From Xanthobacteraceae bacterium (GTDB taxonomy: Bacteria; Pseudomonadota; Alphaproteobacteria; Rhizobiales; Xanthobacteraceae): a stretch of DNA of 38,992 nucleotides. Numbering within the stretch: position 1 is the first letter of the stretch; every line of letters starts with the position of its first letter. The DNA is taken from the NCBI GenBank assembly GCA_031291445.1, contig JARLJA010000100.1:1-38992 (forward strand), written 5' to 3'. The position numbers and the translations under genes were made by a program. Under the pieces are notes generated by a model. The model was not told the origin of the DNA. It worked only from the letters and a program-made list of their open reading frames with translations, and did not search any database. Below, in pieces: positions 1 to 9,900 of this stretch.

Positions 1-39
1 GCCGACCAGCACGACGCCCAGTTCGAGCGCGCGAGCTGA
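1..39 (+). CDS. 3' end of a methyl-accepting chemotaxis protein (partial)
   Basis: The first 39 bases read in frame as [12 protein letters not shown] followed by TGA. These are exactly the last twelve residues of the complete chemoreceptor ending at 2466, and the nucleotides are the same too. The window therefore opens inside the last codons of a second, upstream receptor gene whose tail is a copy of the one seen here. CheW follows three bases later. Nothing can be said about the rest of this receptor. Confidence 0.75.
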   Translation, partial: ADQHDAQFERAS

Positions 40-42
40 GCC

Positions 43-576
43 ATGAGCCAGGCAGCCGCTACCGACGACGCCTCCTTCGTCACCATCGGGATCGACCGCG
101 AGGTGTTCGCGGTCCCGGTCGAGACGGTGCTGGAGATTCTCGCGATGCGGCCGGTGTTCCGGATCCCCGAGGCACCCGCGCACCTGATGGGCCTGGTCGA
201 CGTGCGCGGCCGGGCGGTCGCGGTGATTGACCTGCGGACCAAGCTCGGCTTGCCGCGGGTCGAAGCCGACGAGAACACCCGTATCGTGGTGCTGGACGTG
301 GCGATCGAGGGCCGCCGCCTGGCGCTCGGGCTGGTGGCCGATCGGGTGTTCGAGGTGATCACGCTGAATCTCGGAGAGATCGAGCAGCCGCCGGACATCG
401 GAACCCGCTGGCACTCCGACTACATCCGGGGCATCGGGCGGCGCCTCGACAGTTTCGTGGTGGTGCTCGATCTCGAGCATCTGTTCTCGAATGACGCGGT
501 GGCCTTGATGGCCGCGAAGACCAACCCATCGGCGACGCTCGACGGCGACACGCCCTCGAGCTCGAAGGCGGCCTGA
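43..576 (+). CDS. cheW: CheW chemotaxis coupling protein
   Basis: A 177-residue cytoplasmic scaffold protein that links chemoreceptors to the kinase CheA. The CheW-type SH3-like fold spans about residues 10-150. It includes the typical stretch around residues 55-70 (RGRAVAVIDLRTKLGL) and a later VVVLDLEHLF strand. The C-terminal 25 residues are a Ser/Ala-rich tail outside the domain. The gene begins three bases after the upstream receptor's stop and is followed 27 bases later by another receptor, so it sits inside a che operon. A near-identical second copy lies at 2469-2994 but carries a frameshift, so this copy is probably the working one. No CheA or CheY is in the window; they probably lie upstream. 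Confidence 0.93.
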   Translation: MSQAAATDDASFVTIGIDREVFAVPVETVLEILAMRPVFRIPEAPAHLMGLVDVRGRAVAVIDLRTKLGLPRVEADENTRIVVLDVAIEGRRLALGLVADRVFEVITLNLGEIEQPPDIGTRWHSDYIRGIGRRLDSFVVVLDLEHLFSNDAVALMAAKTNPSATLDGDTPSSSKAA

Positions 577-603
577 TCCGAGTTCCCTCCAGGAGTTTGT
601 CCG

Positions 604-2466
604 ATGCGTTTGACGATCAAGCTGAAACTCGCCCTGACCTTCGCCGTCATCATCGTCCTCACCGGAGCCACCGCGTGGCTGGGACTCAGCAACCTGCAGG
701 CGCTCGATACCACGCTCCATAGCGTCGTGGACGGGCCGGTCAAGCGGCTGACGACGTCGCAACAGCGCAACATCGATCTGTTGCTTCTCGTGCGGTCAGA
801 AAAAAATCTCATCACGGCCACGAGCAAGGACGAGGTTGCCCGCTTCGACGGCGAAATCGTCAGGATCCGTCAGTCCCTGCTGGCCAATCTCGACGCCGCG
901 GAGGCAGTCGCGAGCGCGCAGGGCAAGCCGATGTGGGTTGCGGCCAAGTCCGCGGTGCAGCAGCTTGCGGCAGTGGAAGACAGGATGCGTGCCGCGGTGG
1001 CGCGCGGCGACCGCGACGAGGCGCGCGAGCTGTCGTCCACCGAGGGGCGTCAGCATGTGACGGAGGCCACCAAGTACCTCGCCGATGTCGTCGACCTCAA
1101 TCGCGGCTTTGTCGAAAAGGCCCAGGCCGAGGCCCAGCAGCAGTATGAAAGCGCGCGCACGCTGACGCTGTCGATCGTCGCCGGCGCGATCGTGATTGCG
1201 GTCGCGGGTGCCCTGTGGATGGCGCTGAGCATCAGCCGCGGCCTCGGCCGCGCCGGGGCGCTCGCCCAGGCGGTGGCGATCGGCGATCTCAACCAGGAGG
1301 TCACGGTCACGAGCAACGACGAGATCAAGGACCTGATCGACTCTCTCAATATCATGACCGCCAACCTGCGGATCAACGCCGGCGTCGCCGACGCCATCTC
1401 CAACGGCGACCTGACGGTGCAGGTCCAGCGCTTCTCCGACAAGGACGTGCTCGGCATTTCGCTCGAGCGCATGGTGGACAAGTTGCGGCAGGTGGTGTCG
1501 GAGGCGCTGAGCGCCGCCGACAACGTCTCGGCGGGCAGCCAGGAGCTGTCGTCGAGCTCGGAGGAACTGTCGCAGGGCGCCACCGAGCAGGCCTCGTCGG
1601 CCGAGGAAGCCTCCTCGTCGATGGAAGAGATGGCGTCCAACATCAAGCAGAACGCCGACAACGCGGCGCAGACCGAGAAGATTGCGCGCCAGTCGGCAGC
1701 CGATGCCCAGGTCAGCGGCGAGGCCGTCGGCCGCGCCGTCGAGGCGATGCGCACCATCGCCGAGAAGATCACCATCGTGCAGGAGATCGCCCGCCAGACC
1801 GACCTCCTGGCGCTCAACGCGGCGGTGGAAGCGGCGCGCGCCGGCGAGCACGGCAAGGGCTTCGCGGTGGTGGCCTCCGAAGTGCGCAAGCTCGCCGAGC
1901 GCAGCCAGACCGCGGCAGCCGAGATCTCGACGGTGTCGTCGCAGACCGTGAAGGTGGCGGCGGAGGCCGGCGACATGCTGACCCGCCTGGTTCCGGACAT
2001 CCAGAAGACCGCCGGCCTCGTCTCGGAGATCAGCGCGGCCTGCCGCGAGCAGGACGTCGGCGCCGAGCAGATCAACCAGGCGATCCAGCAGCTCGACAAG
2101 GTCACGCAGCAGAACGCCGGCGCATCGGAGGAGATGTCGGCGACGTCGGAAGAACTCGCGGCCCAGGCCGAGACGCTGCAGGCCAACATCGCCTACTTCC
2201 GCATCGGCGACGGCGGCAATCCGGCGCAGCGCCGTCCGGCTCCGGCGGCGGCGAGCCCCGCTTCGGCGGCCAAACCCGCCAGGCCTGCTGCCAGGTCTGT
2301 CGCCAGGCCCGCGGCCAAGCCGGCCGCGGTCGGTGCCGCCAAACTGATCGGCCAGGTCCAGGCCGCTTACGGCAACGGCAAGGCCACCGGCAATTCGGGC
2401 TTCAAGCTCGACCTGACCAGCGGCGGCGCCGACCAGCACGACGCCCAGTTCGAGCGCGCGAGCTGA
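604..2466 (+). CDS. methyl-accepting chemotaxis protein
   Basis: A 620-residue inner-membrane chemoreceptor. It has a first membrane segment at about residues 8-30, a periplasmic or four-helix-bundle sensor region to about 185, a second membrane segment near 188-212 and a HAMP linker to about 265. A long cytoplasmic signalling coiled coil follows. The signalling hairpin tip is unmistakable ([30 protein letters not shown], interrupted here by no changes), the region that binds CheW and CheA. Gln/Glu-rich helices on both sides would be methylated by CheR and demethylated by CheB, both encoded just downstream. The last 70 residues are an Ala/Pro/Lys-rich flexible tail ending FERAS, with no CheR-tethering pentapeptide of the xWxxF type. 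The ligand cannot be inferred. Confidence 0.95.
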   Translation: MRLTIKLKLALTFAVIIVLTGATAWLGLSNLQALDTTLHSVVDGPVKRLTTSQQRNIDLLLLVRSEKNLITATSKDEVARFDGEIVRIRQSLLANLDAAEAVASAQGKPMWVAAKSAVQQLAAVEDRMRAAVARGDRDEARELSSTEGRQHVTEATKYLADVVDLNRGFVEKAQAEAQQQYESARTLTLSIVAGAIVIAVAGALWMALSISRGLGRAGALAQAVAIGDLNQEVTVTSNDEIKDLIDSLNIMTANLRINAGVADAISNGDLTVQVQRFSDKDVLGISLERMVDKLRQVVSEALSAADNVSAGSQELSSSSEELSQGATEQASSAEEASSSMEEMASNIKQNADNAAQTEKIARQSAADAQVSGEAVGRAVEAMRTIAEKITIVQEIARQTDLLALNAAVEAARAGEHGKGFAVVASEVRKLAERSQTAAAEISTVSSQTVKVAAEAGDMLTRLVPDIQKTAGLVSEISAACREQDVGAEQINQAIQQLDKVTQQNAGASEEMSATSEELAAQAETLQANIAYFRIGDGGNPAQRRPAPAAASPASAAKPARPAARSVARPAAKPAAVGAAKLIGQVQAAYGNGKATGNSGFKLDLTSGGADQHDAQFERAS

Positions 2467-2468
2467 GC

Positions 2469-2994
2469 ATGAGCCGGGCAGCCGTCACCGACGACGCCTC
2501 CTTCGTCACCATCGGGATCGACCGCGAGGTGTTCGCGGTCCCGGTCGAGACGGTGCTGGAGATTCTCGCGATGCGGCCGGTGTTCCGGATCCCCGAGGCG
2601 CCCGCACACCTGATGGGCTTGATCGACGTGCGCGGCCGGGCGGTCGCGGTGATTGACCTGCGGACCAAGCTCGGCTTGCCGCGGGTCGAAGCCGACGAGA
2701 ACACCCGCATCGTGGTGCTGGACGTGGCGATCGAGGGCCGCCGCCTGGCTCGGGCTGGTGGCCGATCGGGTGTTCGAGGTGATCACGCTGGACACCCGGC
2801 AGATCGAGCCGCCGCCGGACATCGGAACCCGCTGGCACTCCGACTACATCCGGGGCATCGGCCGGCGCCTCGACAGCTTCGTGGTGGTGCTCGATCTGGT
2901 ACGCCTGTTCTCCGACGACGCCGCGGCGCTGATGGCCGCGAAATCCAACCCGCTTCCCACGGTCGACGCGCCTTCGAGCTCGAAGGCCGCCTAG
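2469..2994 (+). pseudogene. cheW: second CheW copy, frameshifted
   Basis: This is a near-copy of the CheW gene at 43-576. It reads normally from ATG 2469 for about 93 codons (MSRAAVTDDASFVTIGID...EGRRLA) and then loses frame. The intact copy has CTGGCGCTCGGG, while this one has CTGGCTCGGG at 2745-2754, a two-base (GC) deletion near 2748. The rest of CheW (LGLVADRVFEVITLD...) continues in another frame to the stop at 2992-2994. Restoring two bases would give a 175-residue CheW. Protein-level conservation on both sides of the break, with changes mostly at third positions, suggests recent inactivation or a sequencing error. The shifted frame stays open through to CheR, so an in-frame readthrough product is formally possible. 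Confidence 0.8.
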
Positions 2995-3053
2995 CTACCC
3001 GCGCCAACCCGTCACGCCGGGCGCGATCCCAACTCCTGCGATCAACGAGCGCC

Positions 3054-3941
3054 ATGACCCAAATGCTTGCCAAGGCCGAGCCCGCGCGACAGAACTGGAG
3101 CGACAGCTCCGACCGCCTCACGCTCCAGGAATTCCAGCGCCTCGCCAAGTTCATCCACGACTACAGCGGCATCAAGATGCCGCCCAGCAAGCTGACCATG
3201 GTCGAGGGGCGCTTACGCAAGCGGGTGCGCGCGCTCAAGCTGGCGAGCCTCGCCGAATACTGCGACTACCTGTTCGAGAAGGACGGGCTGGAGGCGGAGG
3301 AGATCCATCTGATCGATGTGGTCACCACCAACAAGACCGAGTTCTTTCGCGAACCCGAGCACTTCCGGATCCTCGCCGACGACCTGCTGCCCGGCATCGT
3401 GGCCTCCCGGCGCGTCAGCAGCCGCGCCCCGATCAAGATCTGGAGCGCCGCGGCGTCGACCGGCGCCGAGGCCTATACCATCGCCATGGTGCTCGCCGAA
3501 TTCGTGGGGGGCCAGCGCGACCTGCCGAGCGTCATCTTCGCCACCGACATCTGCACCGATGTGCTGCAGACGGCGCAGCGCGGCATTTTTCCATCCGAGA
3601 TGCTGGCGCCGGTCGCGCCCGAGCTGCAGGCGCGCTACGTGATGCGGGCCAGGGACCGCAGGTCCGACCTCGCGCGCATCGTGCCGGAGCTGCGGGCGCT
3701 CGTCCGGTTCGGCCGCCTCAACCTGATGAACCAGCCCTATCCGCTGGATCGCGACATGGATGTGGTGTTCTGCCGCAACATCCTGATCTATTTCGACAAG
3801 CCGACGCAGCTCAAGGTCCTGAGCGGGCTGTGCGATCACATCCGTCCCGGCGGTCACCTGATTCTCGGCCATTCCGAGACGCTGTCGGGCCTCGACCTGC
3901 CGGTGCGCCCGGTCAGGAACACCGTCTTTCGCCGGGAGTGA
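3054..3941 (+). CDS. cheR: CheR chemoreceptor glutamate methyltransferase
   Basis: A 295-residue cytoplasmic enzyme that transfers a methyl group from S-adenosylmethionine to glutamates on chemoreceptors, for adaptation. The N-terminal helical domain (about residues 20-95) carries the basic helix [11 protein letters not shown] and the [10 protein letters not shown] loop. The SAM-binding domain follows with [17 protein letters not shown] near 129-145, a variant of the usual IWSAGCSTGEE, then [10 protein letters not shown] and [12 protein letters not shown]. It ends with NTVFRRE, typical of the family. ATG 3054 is chosen because the family homology begins just after it. The reading frame is open far upstream only because of the broken CheW. 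cheB starts five bases after the stop. Confidence 0.93.
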   Translation: MTQMLAKAEPARQNWSDSSDRLTLQEFQRLAKFIHDYSGIKMPPSKLTMVEGRLRKRVRALKLASLAEYCDYLFEKDGLEAEEIHLIDVVTTNKTEFFREPEHFRILADDLLPGIVASRRVSSRAPIKIWSAAASTGAEAYTIAMVLAEFVGGQRDLPSVIFATDICTDVLQTAQRGIFPSEMLAPVAPELQARYVMRARDRRSDLARIVPELRALVRFGRLNLMNQPYPLDRDMDVVFCRNILIYFDKPTQLKVLSGLCDHIRPGGHLILGHSETLSGLDLPVRPVRNTVFRRE

Positions 3942-3946
3942 GCGCG

Positions 3947-5038
3947 ATGGCCGGCAAGATCCGCACGCTGATCGTCGACGATTCCGCCGCCGTCCGGCAG
4001 ACGCTGTCGCGCATCCTGGAGTCCGATCCGGACATCGAGGTGATCGCCACGGCCTCGGATCCGTTCGTCGCGGCGCGGCGCATCCACGACGAGGTCCCCG
4101 ACGTCATCACCCTCGACGTCGAGATGCCGAACATGGACGGCATCACCTTCCTGCGGAAGCTGATGAGCCAGCGTCCGGTGCCGGTGGTGATGTGCTCGTC
4201 GCAGACCGAGGAGGGTTCGGAAACGCTGATGCAGGCGCTCGAGGCCGGCGCGGTCGACGTCATCCTCAAGCCGCGGATCGACGCGGCCCACTACCTGCAG
4301 GAAGCCAAGGTCCGGATCTGCGATGCGGTGAAGGCTGCGGCGCGGGCCCGGCTCAAGCGGCTGCCGGGATCGGCCCGCGCGCCCGGCAGCGGCGTTCGCG
4401 TGCCGGAGAAGAAGCTGACCGCCGACGTCATGCTGGCGCCGCCCGCCGGCCAGGCGATGGCGCGCACCACCGAGACCGTCATCTGCATCGGCGCCTCGAC
4501 TGGGGGCACCGAATCGCTGCGGGTGCTGCTGGAGGCGCTGCCGGCGGATTCGCCGCCGATCATGATCGTCCAGCACATGCCGGAGAAATTCACCGCCGCG
4601 TTCGCGCGGCGCCTCAACGGGCTGTGCCAGGTCGAGGTCAAGGAGGCGGCGGACGGCGACACCGCGCTGCGCGGCCGGGTGCTGATCGCGCCCGGTGACC
4701 GCCACATGCTGCTGCAGCGCAGCGGCGCGCGTTACTACGTCGCGATCAAGGAAGGTCCCCTGGTCTCCCGTCATCGCCCGTCGGTGGACGTCCTGTTTCG
4801 CTCCGCCGCCCGCTTCGCCGGCGCCAATGCGGTCGGCATCATCATGACCGGCATGGGCGACGACGGCGCGCGCGGTCTGCTCGAAATGAAACAGGCCGGC
4901 GCCCACACCGTGGCGCAGGACGAGGCGACCTCGGTGGTGTTCGGCATGCCCAAGGAAGCGATCGCGCGCGGCGCGGTCGACAGGATCCTGCCACTCGACG
5001 ACCTGGCGGCCGAGCTGCTGCGGGCCGGCAAGCGATAG
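3947..5038 (+). CDS. cheB: CheB chemotaxis response regulator methylesterase/deamidase
   Basis: A 363-residue enzyme that removes methyl groups from chemoreceptors when phosphorylated by CheA. The receiver domain (residues 4-125) has the acidic pair D11-D12 and phospho-acceptor D57 in [12 protein letters not shown]. After a linker of about 50 residues comes the catalytic domain. Its likely triad is S184 in GASTGG, H210 in IVQHMP, and D306 in TGMGDDGA. Length and order match the family. ATG 3947 follows the cheR stop by five bases and directly precedes the receiver fold, so the two genes are probably translated together. It is the last gene of the che operon, since the next gene is convergent. 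Confidence 0.95.
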   Translation: MAGKIRTLIVDDSAAVRQTLSRILESDPDIEVIATASDPFVAARRIHDEVPDVITLDVEMPNMDGITFLRKLMSQRPVPVVMCSSQTEEGSETLMQALEAGAVDVILKPRIDAAHYLQEAKVRICDAVKAAARARLKRLPGSARAPGSGVRVPEKKLTADVMLAPPAGQAMARTTETVICIGASTGGTESLRVLLEALPADSPPIMIVQHMPEKFTAAFARRLNGLCQVEVKEAADGDTALRGRVLIAPGDRHMLLQRSGARYYVAIKEGPLVSRHRPSVDVLFRSAARFAGANAVGIIMTGMGDDGARGLLEMKQAGAHTVAQDEATSVVFGMPKEAIARGAVDRILPLDDLAAELLRAGKR

Positions 5039-5094
5039 CGGCGCGGTCAATCCGCCTGGATGGCTCGTCGCGCGCGGAACCGGCCCGGGTGCCG

Positions 5095-5772
5095 TCATCC
5101 CCACGCGGCAAGCGTCATTCCGATCAGCTGTCCGGTCGAGCGGGCTCCGGTCTTCTTCAGCAGGTTGCCGCGATGGATACTGACGGTCTTGGCGCTGATG
5201 CCGAGCAGATCGCCGATCTCGCGGCTCGACCGTCCCTCGACGATGCTTTCCAGGATCTCGGCTTCGCGCCGGCTCAAGGCCGCGAAGCGGTCCCTCAGGT
5301 CCCTGGTCGCCGCGGCGGCCTTGGCGCGTTCCGCATCCTGAGCGAGACATCGCTGGACGTGCTCGAGCAGGACGTGCCGGCTGACCGGCTTCTCCAGGAA
5401 TTCGGCGGCGCCGGCCTTGATGCCGCGCACGGCGCTGGCGATGTCGCCGTAGCCCGACAGCAGGATGACCGGAAGGTCGATGCCGTCCTCGGTGAATCGC
5501 TGCTGCGCCTCGAGGCCGCCGATGCCAGGCATGATCAGGTCGAGCAGGATGCAGCCCGGCCGGCGACCGTCATAGGTCTCGAGGAAATCGAGCGGCGACG
5601 CGAACGCCTTGACTTCCAGCCCGATCGATCTGCCGAGGATCACGACGAATTCGCGCATCTCGGTATCGTCGTCGATCACGTAGACCGTCGATCGATCGGA
5701 GATCAAAATCGAATCTGTGGCTTTCGGGGGCAAGCGCGTCAGTCCGGAGGGCGACGGTCGGTTGAACGTCAT
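5095..5772 (-). CDS. FixJ/NarL-type two-component response regulator
   Basis: A 225-residue DNA-binding response regulator. The receiver domain covers about residues 28-145, with the acidic cluster IDDDTEM, phospho-acceptor D78 in LLDLIMPG and lysine K128 in LEKPV. A LuxR-type helix-turn-helix follows at about 165-222 (LSRREAEILESIVEGRSSREIGDLLGISAKTVSIHRGNLLKK). The layout and the GGLEAQQRF and SGYGDIASAVRGIKAGAAEFLEKP stretches are characteristic of FixJ. No partner histidine kinase is adjacent, so it is an orphan here. It is divergent from an FNR-like gene, and the shared upstream region has a perfect FNR/FixK box about 50 bases from this start codon. The first 25 residues are extra compared with FixJ, so a later start cannot be excluded. 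Confidence 0.85.
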   Translation of the reverse strand: MTFNRPSPSGLTRLPPKATDSILISDRSTVYVIDDDTEMREFVVILGRSIGLEVKAFASPLDFLETYDGRRPGCILLDLIMPGIGGLEAQQRFTEDGIDLPVILLSGYGDIASAVRGIKAGAAEFLEKPVSRHVLLEHVQRCLAQDAERAKAAAATRDLRDRFAALSRREAEILESIVEGRSSREIGDLLGISAKTVSIHRGNLLKKTGARSTGQLIGMTLAAWG

Positions 5773-5808
5773 CCTGCCCGATCGGGGTTAATGTCGCGGG
5801 TTCCCGGA

Positions 5809-5822
5809 TTGATGCACATCAT
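5809..5822. promoter_or_regulatory. imperfect FNR/FixK-like box
   Basis: TTGAT-GCAC-ATCAT differs in one position from the TTGAT-N4-ATCAA consensus recognised by FNR and FixK. It abuts the perfect box at 5822-5835, sharing one base with it, so the two sites are in tandem between divergent regulator genes. Confidence 0.5.
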
Positions 5823-5835
5823 TGATCTGGATCAA
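5822..5835. promoter_or_regulatory. perfect FNR/FixK box
   Basis: TTGAT-CTGG-ATCAA is an exact match to the FNR/FixK consensus palindrome. It lies in the 184-base region between the FixJ-like gene (start 5772, minus strand) and the FNR-like gene (start 5957, plus strand). The spacing of about 50 bases to the FixJ-like start would suit activation of that gene from a class II position. For the FNR-like gene it could mediate autoregulation. Occupancy by the neighbouring FNR-like protein is inference. Confidence 0.75.
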
Positions 5836-5956
5836 TGCGATCATGCAAAAATGCATATCTCGACCCTAATCTCGTTTTATCAATCGGGAGAATCAATCTA
5901 GAATTGATAATTAAAATGATGTTGCTTAATTATCGGGCAGCAAAGGTAATGAAGTA

Positions 5957-6667
5957 ATGCCTGAACTTTCACTTTGCGTCTCGTGTCCGAATCGCGGGCG
6001 CGGTATTTGCGGCGCGGTGTTGGAAGGCGCCTCCGAAGGGGCGCAGCTGCCGAGCCAATGGCAGCGCTATCAGGTCATCCGGGCCGGCCGGCCGGTCGTC
6101 ACCCGCAACGATCCCGTCGAGGAGGTCTTCATCCTGTGCGAAGGCTGGGCGTTTCGCTATCTGCAATTGCCCGACGGCCGGCGGCAGATCCTGAATTTCC
6201 TGCTGCCCGGCGACGTCCTGTCCTGCACCTCCATGTTCCAGGAGTTGTCCAGCTTTTCCGCGATGGCCCTGACCGACATTCAGGTCAGCAGGTTTCGACG
6301 CGCGGACATCCAGACGTTTTCGAATTTCAACTCCGGAATCCTCGCCGCCGTCGGACGAACGGTTTTCGCCGAGCAGAAACACGCGGACGAGCTCACGGCG
6401 ACGCTCGGCAAACGCGTGGCGGAAGAGCGGATCGCCTATCTGCTGGCCCAGCTGACCCGGCGCATCGCCGCCCGCAGCGTGATCCGCGAACAGCGCTACC
6501 CGTTTCCGCTGCGCCAGCAGCACATCGCCGACGCCGTCGGCCTCACCGCGGTCCATGTCAGCCGGGTCGTCAGCACCTTCCGCGAACGTGGCGTGATCGA
6601 GATTTCGGGCGGCGTGCTGCAAGTCCTCGATCCCGTCGAACTCGAACGCATCGGTGCCCCGCATTGA
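5957..6667 (+). CDS. Crp/Fnr-family transcriptional regulator, FNR-like with N-terminal cysteines
   Basis: A 236-residue regulator with a cyclic-nucleotide-type sensor barrel (about residues 30-140), a dimerisation helix, and a helix-turn-helix near 187-215 (QQHIADAVGLTAVHVSRVVSTFRERGVI). The N-terminus holds C7-x2-C10-x7-C18, the spacing of iron-sulfur-binding cysteines in FnrL/FnrN-type oxygen sensors. The fourth cysteine of E. coli FNR has no obvious equivalent (S111 is nearest), though C61 and C90 are present. It may therefore be an oxygen or redox sensor whose cluster ligation differs. A tandem FNR box lies upstream and could be its own target. Confidence 0.85.
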   Translation: MPELSLCVSCPNRGRGICGAVLEGASEGAQLPSQWQRYQVIRAGRPVVTRNDPVEEVFILCEGWAFRYLQLPDGRRQILNFLLPGDVLSCTSMFQELSSFSAMALTDIQVSRFRRADIQTFSNFNSGILAAVGRTVFAEQKHADELTATLGKRVAEERIAYLLAQLTRRIAARSVIREQRYPFPLRQQHIADAVGLTAVHVSRVVSTFRERGVIEISGGVLQVLDPVELERIGAPH

Positions 6668-6994
6668 TCGCGGCCGTGGCGCCGCTTCCGCCGCCGCGGC
6701 CGTGTTCGAGTCCGCTTCGGCCCGATCTCGTGGCAGCGGTCGCTGCTTTTGTGGTCAATTCCTCGCACCAGCCGCGCGGCAGCTGCATAAGCCCATGCAT
6801 TTCCTCAAGATAACCAAAACGTTGGTTTTTCGTGAACCATCACCATGGTAGGTCGCGTTGCCCTCCGGCTTCGGGGGTCGCGATGACGCGGAGGGGGCCC
6901 GCGCTCGCGTCGAGGCCGCACCGTCCCCCTGGTCGCCGACGGTTCATCAGGCCGTAGACCATCGCTCCCAGCTGATCGAGGAATTGCTTCGCCC
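6668..6994. other. intergenic region between the FNR-like gene and the RND pump
   Basis: No gene is seen in these 327 bases. Two short palindromes lie close together: AACCAA-AACG-TTGGTT at 6812-6827, followed by three more T, and ACCAT-CACC-ATGGT at 6836-6849. They may be operators for the efflux genes, and the first could be a weak terminator for the upstream gene. A ribosome-binding stretch GAGGAATT sits about ten bases before ATG 6995. Confidence 0.5.
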
Positions 6995-9900
6995 ATGATG
7001 GCGCTTGTCCGCATTGCGCTCAACCGGCCCTACACGTTCGTGGTGCTGGCCCTGCTGATTCTGATCATCGGCCCGCTGGCGGCGTTGCGCACCCCCACCG
7101 ACATCTTCCCGGAAATCCGCATCCCGGTGATCGGCGTGGTCTGGGGCTATACCGGCCTGCCGCCGGACCAGATGGCGGGGCGCATCGCCACGCCGTTCGA
7201 GCGCTCGCTCACCACGACGGTGAACGACATCGAGCACATCGAGGCGAACTCCTATAACGGCATCGCCATCATCAAGGTGTTCTTCCAGCCGTCCGCCGAC
7301 ATCCGCACCGCCAACGCCCAGGTCACCGCGATCTCGCAGACGCTCTTGAAGCAGATGCCGCCGGGGGCGACCCCGCCGCTGATCCTGAACTACAACGCCG
7401 CCACCGTGCCGATCCTGCAGGTCGCGCTGAGCGGCGAGGGCCTCACCGAGCAGAACCTCGGCGACCTCGCCATCAACACCGTGCGCGTGCCGCTGGTGAC
7501 GGTGCCGGGCGCCGCGATCCCCTATCCGTTCGGCGGCAAGCAGCGCCAGATCCAGATCGACCTCGACCCGGTGGCGCTGCAGGCCCACGGCCTGTCCGGC
7601 CAGGACGTCGCCAACACGCTCGCGGCCCAGAACCTGATCGTGCCGGTCGGCACCGAGAAGATCGGCAGCTTCGAGTACATGATCCAGCTCAACAACGCGC
7701 CGACCAAGCTGGAGGACATCGCCGCACTGCCGATCAAGTCCGTGGGCGGTGCGATCGTCTACCTGCGCGATGTCGCCCAGGTGCGCGACGGCAACCCGCC
7801 GCAGACCAACATCGTGCACGTCGACGGCACCCGCTCGGCGATGCTGCAGGTGCTGAAGAACGGCGCGGTCTCCACGCTCGACATCATCGCCGGGATCAAG
7901 GAAACCCTGGTGCGGATGCGCGACGCGTGGCCCGAGCAGCTCAAGATCAGCCTGCTCGGCGACCAGTCGGTGTTCGTCCGCGGCGCCATCATGGGCGTCG
8001 CGACGGAGGGCGTGATCGCTGCGGCGCTGACCAGCCTGATGATCCTTTTGTTCCTCGGCAGCTGGCGCTCCACGCTGATCATCGCCACCTCGATCCCGCT
8101 GTCGGTGCTGGGATCCATCATCACGCTCGCCGCGCTGGGCGAGACCCTGAACATCATGACGCTGGGCGGGCTCGCGCTCGCGGTCGGCATCCTGGTCGAC
8201 GAAGCCACCGTGACCATCGAGAACATCAACTGGCACCTCGAGCAGGGCAAGGACGTGGTGACCGCGATCATGGACGGCGCCGAGCAGATCGTGACGCCGG
8301 CCTTCGTGTCGCTGCTCTGCATCTGCATCGTGTTCGTGCCGATGTTCTTCCTGAGCGGGATCGCGCGCTACCTGTTCGTGCCGATGGCGGAGGCGGTGAT
8401 CTTCGCCATGATCTGGTCGTTCATCCTGTCGCGTACGCTGGTGCCGACCATGGCCCGCTATCTGCTGCACCCGCACGAGGCCGGCGACCACCATGCGCCC
8501 TCGCGTAATCCGCTGGTCCGGCTGCAGCGCGGCTTCGAGGCCGGCTTCGAGTGCTTCCGCGCCGGCTATCGCGGCCAGCTCATCCTGGTGCTGCGGCATC
8601 CCGGCGTGTTCGCCAGCGTGTTTCTCGCCTTCGTGGCCGCCTCGTTCCTGCTGTCGCCGTATCTCGGCCGCAACTTCTTCCCGTCGGTCGACACCGGGCA
8701 GATCCTGATGCATGTCCGCGCCCAGGTCGGCACCCGGGTCGAGGAGACCGCGTCGCAGTTCGCCGAGATCCAGAAGGTGGTCCGCCGCCTGATTCCGGCC
8801 GACCAGCTCGACGCCATCGTCGACAACATCGGCGTGCCGATCAGCGGCATCAACATGACCTACAACAACACCGGCGTGATCGGTTCGGCCGACGGCGACA
8901 TCCAGATCAAGCTCAAGGAAGACCATCGTCCGACCGCCGATTACGTCAGGCTGCTGCGCGAGGAGCTGCCGAAGTCGTTCCCCGGCATGACGTTCGCGTT
9001 CCTGCCCGCCGACATCGTCAGCCAGATCCTCAATTTCGGCGCGCCTGCGCCGATCGAGGTCCAGGTCCGCGGCGCCAATCAGGCCGCCAACTACGTCTAT
9101 GCCGGCGAAGTGCTGCGCCGGTTGCGGCGCATTCCCGGGATCGCGGACGCCCGCATCCAGCAATCGCCCAACAACCCGACCTTCAATGTCGACGTCGACC
9201 GCACCCGCGCCCAGTACGTGCGCATGACCGAGCGCGACGTCACCAACAGCCTGGTGGTCAATCTCGCCGGCAGCTCGCAGGTGGCGCCGACCTACTGGCT
9301 CAGTCCGGACAACGGCGTCAGCTATCCGATCGTGATGCAGACGCCGCAGAGCCGGCTCGATTCGCTCGGCGCGCTCGAGGCGCTGCCGATCACCGCCGAG
9401 GGCGCCTCCTCGTCCCAGATCCTGGGCGGCATCGCCAGCATCACCCGGACCACGTCGAATGCCGTGGTCTCGGAATACAACATCCAGCCGATGATCCAGG
9501 TGTTCGCGACCACCCAGGGCCGCGATCTCGGCGCGGTCGCCGCCCAGGTGCAGCGGGTCATCGCCGATACCGCCAGGAACGTGCCGAAGGGCAGTACGGT
9601 GACGTTGCTGGGACAGGTCAAGACCATGAACAGTTCGTTCGCGGGCCTGCTGTTCGGCCTGCTCGGCGCCGTCGTGCTGATCTACCTTCTGATCGTCGTC
9701 AACTTCCAGTCCTGGTCGGACCCGTTCGTGATCATCACCGCGCTGCCGGCGGCGCTCGCCGGCATCGTCTGGATGCTGTTCGTCACCCGGACGCCGCTAT
9801 CGGTGCCGGCGCTCACCGGCGCCATCATGTGCATGGGGGTGGCGACCGCCAACAGCGTGCTGGTGGTGAGCTTCGCCCGAGAACAGCTCGACAAGCTCGG

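Noticed and set aside
1215-3941. A single 908-codon open frame across the receptor, second CheW and CheR
   Set aside because: Its first part is an off-frame shadow of the receptor gene, with low-complexity Arg/Gly composition. Only the CheW N-terminal half and CheR are real, and they are joined by the frameshift.
6947-9163. Long minus-strand open frame opposite the RND pump
   Set aside because: The translation is rich in Arg, Asp and His, with no recognisable fold. It is a high-GC antisense shadow of the strongly supported pump gene.
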